Of a stretch of DNA of 42,355 nt, positions 37,698 to 42,355 are shown piece by piece; position 1 is the first letter of the stretch; each line of letters begins with the position of its first letter. This DNA comes from an uncultured Pelagibacteraceae bacterium (GTDB lineage Bacteria > Pseudomonadota > Alphaproteobacteria > Pelagibacterales > Pelagibacteraceae): NCBI GenBank assembly GCA_902566315.1, contig CACFIL010000009.1, positions 1-42,355 of the forward strand, given 5' to 3'. Both the position numbers and the translations under genes were made by a program. Under the pieces are notes generated by a model that made no database searches, was not told the origin of the DNA, and saw only the letters and a list, made by a program, of their open reading frames with translations.

Positions 37698-39408
37698 CAT
37701 TCTAATTTCTTTATCTTTTATTTTGTTGGCTCAATTTGTTCAAGCACAGGAAATAAAGGAGATTTGGTTAGAAATAGAAAAAAAAAAAAATACTAATAAT
37801 CAATCAACAAATAATACAGACACATCTATTAATACAGACCAGCTTGAAGGCGTTAAAGTAAAACTTTCTGATGAGAATATTGTAGTAGATCAAAATTTAG
37901 ACAATTCTAATATTTTATTAGCTGGACTATTTGACCCTGATGATAATGATCTAAACCTTAATATGTGGTCAAAAACAGATGGAATAAAAATTAAAAAGTT
38001 ACTAGAAAAAATACAGTCTAAAAAATTATCAAGTTTCTCTGAAAGGTTAATGGATGTAGCATTATTAACAAATTCTTATATGCCAAATCAAAATTTATCA
38101 CTAGACGAATTCGAAAATTTTACACTTGATCACTTAATAAAAAAAAAAGATTTTAATTTAGTTGAGAAATTTATTAAAAAAAATTCATCTATCAAAGATA
38201 AAGAAAGACTTATAAAGCATTTAGCTGATTACTATTTGTCATTAAACCAAATAGAAAATTCATGCTCTGCTATTGATAGTTTAAGTTTAATAAATGATGA
38301 ATACTTAACCTATTTTAAAATTTACTGTTTAATAACTCAGAACAAAAAAGATGAGGCCCAGTTGTTGTTTGATCTTAACTCTGAGCAAGATTCTTTTAAT
38401 GATTTTTTTGTTAAAAAGTTTGAAGTATTAATGGGATATGAGGAAAATAATTTTATATTATCTGATGAAAATATTCTTTATTTTCACCTGTCACACAAAA
38501 CAGATAAGAAGTTTCTATATTATCCATCCCTAGAGTCCAAAGAATTTATTTGGAAATATTTATCTAACTCCAATTTAATCAAAAATTTAAATGAATTTGA
38601 TCTCACCAATATTGATCAGGTAAAATTTCTAGAGAAAGCAACTAGTGAAGGAATTTTTGATGAGAAAGATCTTTTGAACTTGTACAGAAAATTCCAATTT
38701 GAGATTGATGACCTAATTAATCATGAAGAAGTAATAAAAAAGTTACCTGATTACGAAGGTAGGGCTTTAATGTATCAGAGGTTTTTATTAACAGATAGCC
38801 TTGAAAGTAAACTTTCATTATTATCAAAATTGAATGATTCTTTTGAAGGCTCAAATTTTAAAAAATCATTTGATGATGAACTATCAAAGTTACTAAAAAA
38901 AATTGATAAAAAAGACATTCCTTTAAAGTTTTCTAACTTTTACCAAAATAATTTAATTACTGAAGAAAACAGAAAAAACAAAATTAAGTTTAATAATGAA
39001 GTTTTTCATCAATCAAAAGTATTAAATTATTTTTTGAATAAGCACAGTTTACCTAAAACACAAAAATTAACTGACAATTTGTTATCAAAGATGAAACAAG
39101 ATAAAAATTACTCTTTTGATTTTAAAGATGTTGTATTACTGCAATCATTGAAATCAGACGGAATTAAAATAGATCAAATTGATGAACTTTCTCAGTATAA
39201 ATCTGAATTAAATTCTGAAATTGAAAAAATGATAGAAAATAAGGAATCAGGCATGATACTATTAAAATTAGTTGAGATTATTGGCGAAAAAGAATTGAAT
39301 GATTTAAATAGTGAGTCACTAAATATCATAATTGAAATTTTAAATAGAACAAAATTAATTAGCCTAAGAAACGAAGTATTGTTGGAAATTCTTCCATTAA
39401 AAGTTTAA
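37672..39408 (+). CDS. Large predicted periplasmic protein, unknown
   Basis: A 578-residue exported protein that I cannot assign. The ATG at 37672 gives a clear signal peptide (KILKQLSNILISLSFILLAQ, cleavage near FVQAQ at about residue 25); the frame is open 6 codons further up. A low-complexity Lys/Asn/Thr stretch follows (about 36-52), encoded partly by 13 consecutive A. The remainder is mainly helical, with repeated segments of about 35 residues rich in Leu, Asp and Lys that look like a helical-repeat (TPR-like) solenoid, for example the part with DYYLSLNQIENSCSAIDSL. It could be a scaffold of the cell envelope. It lies 13 bases before def. Confidence 0.8.
   Translation: MKILKQLSNILISLSFILLAQFVQAQEIKEIWLEIEKKKNTNNQSTNNTDTSINTDQLEGVKVKLSDENIVVDQNLDNSNILLAGLFDPDDNDLNLNMWSKTDGIKIKKLLEKIQSKKLSSFSERLMDVALLTNSYMPNQNLSLDEFENFTLDHLIKKKDFNLVEKFIKKNSSIKDKERLIKHLADYYLSLNQIENSCSAIDSLSLINDEYLTYFKIYCLITQNKKDEAQLLFDLNSEQDSFNDFFVKKFEVLMGYEENNFILSDENILYFHLSHKTDKKFLYYPSLESKEFIWKYLSNSNLIKNLNEFDLTNIDQVKFLEKATSEGIFDEKDLLNLYRKFQFEIDDLINHEEVIKKLPDYEGRALMYQRFLLTDSLESKLSLLSKLNDSFEGSNFKKSFDDELSKLLKKIDKKDIPLKFSNFYQNNLITEENRKNKIKFNNEVFHQSKVLNYFLNKHSLPKTQKLTDNLLSKMKQDKNYSFDFKDVVLLQSLKSDGIKIDQIDELSQYKSELNSEIEKMIENKESGMILLKLVEIIGEKELNDLNSESLNIIIEILNRTKLISLRNEVLLEILPLKV
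37778..37790 (+). repeat. Run of 13 A in the periplasmic protein gene
   Basis: Homopolymer encoding Glu-Lys-Lys-Lys-Asn at residues 36-40, just after the signal peptide. A one-base change would cut the protein short right after export signal. It could allow polymerase slippage or be a sequencing-error hot spot; the frame is intact as given. Confidence 0.85.
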
Positions 39409-39421
39409 AATAACTCATTTA

Positions 39422-39946
39422 ATGATGACAATAAGAAATATTATAACTGAACCTAACGAGATTTTAAGACAAGTCTCTAAACCAGTACAAGCGGTGGGTA
39501 ATGAAGAAAGAAAGTTAATGGATGATATGTTGGAAACAATGTATGCAGCTAATGGTATCGGTTTAGCAGCGATTCAAATTGGTATTCCAAAAAGAATTAT
39601 AGTGATAGATATTTCAAAAGATGGAAAGAAAAATCCAATGTGTTTTGTAAATCCTACAATCAAAAACAAAGACAAAGAAAAAACAACATATGAAGAGGGA
39701 TGTTTATCTGTCCCTAATTATTTCGCAGAAGTTGACAGACCTAAATATTGTGAGGTTGAATATTTAGATTATAACGGGGAAAATAAAATTTTAGAAGCCG
39801 AAGGACTCCTTGCAACTTGTATACAACATGAAATGGATCATCTTGAAGGAATTCTGTTTATAGACTACTTGTCAAAATTGAAAAAAACAATGATTGTTAA
39901 AAAATTATCAAAAAGAAAAAATCCTCCTGATAGAATTATTGTTTAA
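39422..39946 (+). CDS. def: Peptide deformylase
   Basis: Metalloenzyme that removes the formyl group from the first Met of new proteins. The 174 residues carry the three class motifs: GIGLAAIQIG (45-54), EGCLSVP (92-98, metal-binding Cys94) and QHEMDHLEG (metal-binding His136 and His140, catalytic Glu137). Motif 1 has Ile where many have Pro/Val (GLAAPQIG), a minor change. The start ATG ATG leaves a two-codon choice (39422 or 39425). It is coupled to fmt by a one-base stop/start overlap. Confidence 0.97.
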   Translation: MMTIRNIITEPNEILRQVSKPVQAVGNEERKLMDDMLETMYAANGIGLAAIQIGIPKRIIVIDISKDGKKNPMCFVNPTIKNKDKEKTTYEEGCLSVPNYFAEVDRPKYCEVEYLDYNGENKILEAEGLLATCIQHEMDHLEGILFIDYLSKLKKTMIVKKLSKRKNPPDRIIV

Positions 39947-40866
39947 TGAGCAAAAAAATTGCTTTTATGGGTACCCCCACCATTTCTGGGCAAATACTCA
40001 AATCATTGTATCAAAATGGTTTTGATATTGAGGTTGTTTATACTCAACCACCTGTAGCATCAAATAGAGGTCAAAGATTAAATAAGTCAGCTGTTCATAT
40101 AATGGCTGAAATATTAAATATACCTGTTAGAACTCCAGTTGAATTAGATAATATTGAAGAAAAAAACTTTCTTCATAAACAAAATATAAGTTTAGGTATC
40201 GTTGTTGCTTACGGGCAGATTCTTAAAAAGGATATTTTAAAAATTCCAAAATATGGATGGATAAATATTCATTATTCACTTTTACCAAAATTACGAGGTG
40301 CAGCTCCCATTCAAAGAGCTATTATGAACAATGAAACATCAACAGGCATTTCTATTATGAAAATTGATGAGGGGTTAGACTCTGGTCCCGTCTGTAATCA
40401 ATATTCTATAAATATTTTAGAAAATGAAAATAGTGAGGATTTGGCTCAAAGATTAAGTAATTTAGCATCTGAAAAAATACTACAAAATATTGATGATATA
40501 TTGGATAATAAAGCATCTTTTAAAGAGCAAGATCATAGTAAATCTACATATGCAAAAAAAATTAAAAAAGAAGAAGGAAAAATAAATTGGGAGGAAAGTA
40601 ATTTAAAGATCATAGGAAAAATTAACGGTCTATATCCTAATCCAGGAGGTTGGTTTGAATTTAAAGGGGAAAGATATAAGATACTAAAGGCAGAAAAATC
40701 AATTTTAAGTGGAAAATCAGGATACGTCTTATCAGATAATTTTGAAATTGGTTGTGGTGAAAATTCAATAAAGATCATTGAGATACAAAGACAAGGTAAA
40801 ACTACTCAAAAAACTAAGGAATTCCTGCGTGGTAGCCAAATTACTAAAGGTACTGATTTGAATTAA
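39946..40866 (+). CDS. fmt: Methionyl-tRNA formyltransferase
   Basis: Formylates initiator Met-tRNA using 10-formyl-tetrahydrofolate. The 306 residues have the N-terminal Rossmann domain (MSKKIAFMGTPTISGQILKS) with the formyl-folate and catalytic motif NIHYSLLPKLRGAAPIQRAI (about 106-125), then GISIMKIDEGLDSGP, and a C-terminal OB-like domain beginning near 205 (KKEEGKINWEES). def, fmt and truA form the usual initiation-processing cluster; truA starts 2 bases after its stop. Confidence 0.97.
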   Translation: MSKKIAFMGTPTISGQILKSLYQNGFDIEVVYTQPPVASNRGQRLNKSAVHIMAEILNIPVRTPVELDNIEEKNFLHKQNISLGIVVAYGQILKKDILKIPKYGWINIHYSLLPKLRGAAPIQRAIMNNETSTGISIMKIDEGLDSGPVCNQYSINILENENSEDLAQRLSNLASEKILQNIDDILDNKASFKEQDHSKSTYAKKIKKEEGKINWEESNLKIIGKINGLYPNPGGWFEFKGERYKILKAEKSILSGKSGYVLSDNFEIGCGENSIKIIEIQRQGKTTQKTKEFLRGSQITKGTDLN

Positions 40867-40868
40867 AT

Positions 40869-41609
40869 ATGTTCAGATATCAAATTCTAATAGAATATGT
40901 TGGTTCTTCTTTCATAGGTTGGCAGGTACAAACAAAAGGCAAAACCATTCAAGGATTAATTCAAAAAAAAATTTCATATCTTTTAAATGAAAAAGTTACA
41001 CTTATTGGCTCGGGAAGAACAGATACCGGTGTTCATGCAATTGAGCAATCTGCGCATTTTGATATTACTGAAAAAATCCAAAATTTGAATAAATTTTTAA
41101 AATCAGTAAATTATTTTCTAAATAAATACGAAATAGCGATTTTAAAAATAAAAAGAAAAAGTACGAAATTTCACGCACGTTTTTCTGCGAAAGAAAGAAT
41201 TTATCAATACGTTATTTTCAATCAATTGAGTAAACCTATCCTTCAAAATAAGCGAGGATGGTTTGTAATTAAAAAGCTCGATTTAGAGATTATGAAAAAA
41301 GCAGCAAAAAAGTTAATTGGAACTCATGATTTTTCAACTTTTAGATCATCCGGATGTAATGCTAAGAGCCCAATAAGATCAATTAAATCAGTGAAAATAA
41401 AGAAAATTAAAAACAAAATTGAATTAGAGTTTAGATCTCAATCATTTTTAAAACAACAAGTTAGATCAATGGTCGGTTGTTTAAAATATATTGGTGAAAA
41501 AAAGTGGACATTAAAAAAATTTATAAGTGTTATAAAATTAAAAAATAGAAATTTATGTGCACCACCAGCACCAGCAGAGGGATTATTTTTGAAAAAAGTT
41601 TTATACTAA
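40869..41609 (+). CDS. truA: tRNA pseudouridine(38-40) synthase
   Basis: Converts uridines 38-40 in tRNA anticodon arms to pseudouridine. The 246 residues contain the catalytic motif GSGRTDTGVHA (Asp52), the second conserved segment FHARFSAKERIYQY, HDFSTFRSSGCNAKSPIRSI and the C-terminal FLKQQVRSMVGCL. Normal length. The end overlaps the convergent SET-domain gene by 4 bases. Confidence 0.97.
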   Translation: MFRYQILIEYVGSSFIGWQVQTKGKTIQGLIQKKISYLLNEKVTLIGSGRTDTGVHAIEQSAHFDITEKIQNLNKFLKSVNYFLNKYEIAILKIKRKSTKFHARFSAKERIYQYVIFNQLSKPILQNKRGWFVIKKLDLEIMKKAAKKLIGTHDFSTFRSSGCNAKSPIRSIKSVKIKKIKNKIELEFRSQSFLKQQVRSMVGCLKYIGEKKWTLKKFISVIKLKNRNLCAPPAPAEGLFLKKVLY

Positions 41610-42079
41610 TTTTTCCTATTACTCATTGCGAATTTTTTATCAATCCTCCACCTTGATTCTGCTCTAACAATATAGCCACAACAATTTTTTGACTTACATT
41701 TACAAGGAAATTGTTTGTAATCTTTGTCATAACCAAATCCATAGTCACAAGTTAATTCCTCACCTTTTTTAATATTTTTGATAGCCTTAACCCAAATTTT
41801 AAGTCCCTTACCATCGTAATCACAATTATTTTCACAAGAGTGATTTATTAGACGAGCTGTATTCCATGGGAAATCCCCATCGAGATCATATCTTTTATTT
41901 ATTGTAAACAAATATATTGGCTTATTGTTATCGTATTTATCAGAATTCTCAGTTTGTTTTTTAGTAATTAATTTTCCAATGTAATCTATTATTTTTTCAC
42001 CTTCTTTTATATCTCTTGTGGCGTAAAGTCCTTTACCTTTTTTATCAATATCAGACTTTTTAATCTTATATAATTTCAT
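41606..42079 (-). CDS. SET-domain protein (probable protein lysine methyltransferase)
   Basis: A 157-residue protein almost entirely made of a SET domain. Visible motifs: GKGLYATRDIKEGEKIIDYIG (from about 15), the S-adenosylmethionine/pseudoknot motif RLINHSC (76-82), EELTCDYGF (108-115), and a post-SET CKCKSKNC (126-133) that would bind zinc. Eukaryotic relatives methylate histone lysines; bacterial ones studied (such as in Chlamydia) modify histone-like or ribosomal proteins. The target here is unknown. It lies 31 bases downstream of a deacetylase-family gene on the same strand, so the two are probably co-transcribed. Confidence 0.9.
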   Translation of the reverse strand: MKLYKIKKSDIDKKGKGLYATRDIKEGEKIIDYIGKLITKKQTENSDKYDNNKPIYLFTINKRYDLDGDFPWNTARLINHSCENNCDYDGKGLKIWVKAIKNIKKGEELTCDYGFGYDKDYKQFPCKCKSKNCCGYIVRAESRWRIDKKFAMSNRKN

Positions 42080-42110
42080 CTGTTTGTGTTAATTGAAAAA
42101 AAAAATATTA

Positions 42111-42355
42111 TCAATTAAATTCTAACAACGCATCAACATGTCTTTGAGTACTATCTTGTAAAGCCTTAAGATCATAACCACCTTCAATAATTGAAACGAC
42201 TCTACCATTACAAAAAGATTTAGAAGATTCCAAAGTCCTTTTGGTAATTTTATAATAATCCTCTGTACTTAAACCCATTTGCGCTAACGGGTCGTTAATA
42301 TGTGCATCGAAACCCGCAGAAAATAACAAAAATTCGGGTTTGAAATGTTTTATTT
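42111..42355 (-). CDS. Histone deacetylase family protein, C-terminal part only
   Basis: The gene runs off the right edge; 80 complete codons of its end are present. The visible segment reads KPEFLLFSAGFDAHINDPL, the conserved metal-binding loop of the arginase/deacetylase fold, followed by the late IIEGGYDL motif with its Gly-Gly-Tyr. Bacterial members remove acetyl groups from small molecules (acetylpolyamines, acetoin-related AcuC) or proteins. There is no ATG at the window edge, so the missing N-terminal two-thirds lie outside. Pairing with the SET-domain gene downstream is notable. Confidence 0.88.
   Translation of the reverse strand, partial: IKHFKPEFLLFSAGFDAHINDPLAQMGLSTEDYYKITKRTLESSKSFCNGRVVSIIEGGYDLKALQDSTQRHVDALLEFN

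Overview
This window is chromosomal DNA from a strongly AT-rich bacterium with a streamlined genome. Gaps between genes are tiny, neighbouring reading frames often overlap by 1 or 4 bases, and five of the six convergent gene pairs overlap at their 3' ends. A TAXI-type TRAP transporter, a RegB-like sensor kinase and the bolA / dnaJ-like / cobS / cobT block point to an Alphaproteobacterium, most likely Pelagibacterales (SAR11) or a close relative. That placement comes from gene content and base composition, not from a tree. No rRNA, CRISPR array, transposase, integrase or recognisable phage structural gene was seen.

Layout. 1-3.1 kb: TAXI/TRAP uptake system, with a hairpin between receptor and permease genes. 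3.1-3.7 kb (minus): thioesterase and tRNA-Arg(ACG). 3.8-8.9 kb: pyruvate dehydrogenase E1, E2 and a 2-oxoglutarate dioxygenase in one tight operon; here the lipoyl domain sits on E1 and E2 has none. 8.9-10.6 kb: EamA transporter and, convergent to it, uppP. 10.7-16.7 kb: gltD-gltB. 16.7-18.6 kb: alpha/beta hydrolase (minus) and glycosyltransferase (plus). 18.6-27.1 kb: thrS-infC-rpmI-rplT-pheS-pheT-lepA-tRNA-Ser(GGA), a translation gene train. 27.1-28.8 kb: a small island inserted at tRNA-Ser. 29-32.3 kb: gyrB and a RegB-like kinase. 32.3-37.5 kb: cobT, cobS and a dnaJ-like gene (minus), bolA (plus), then aroB and aroK (minus). 37.5-41.6 kb: small membrane protein, large periplasmic protein of unknown function, def-fmt-truA. 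41.6-42.4 kb (minus): SET-domain protein and the end of a histone-deacetylase-family gene cut by the window edge.

The most interesting region is the 1.7 kb island. It lies between an intact tRNA-Ser and a displaced copy of the 3' part of the same tRNA (69 identical bases), as expected for site-specific integration into a tRNA gene. A near-perfect 19-base direct repeat sits just inside each end. Inside are only three overlapping genes that I do not recognise (a 65-residue two-helix membrane protein and two soluble proteins) and no integrase. It looks like a minimal integrated element that would need a recombinase supplied in trans.

Second in interest is the rearranged pyruvate dehydrogenase. 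Other points to check are a RegB-like kinase whose H-box has Ser where Glu/Asp normally follows the phospho-His, a GyrB without the usual Gram-negative insertion, a hairpin that hides the ribosome binding site of the TRAP permease, and a SET / deacetylase-family gene pair.
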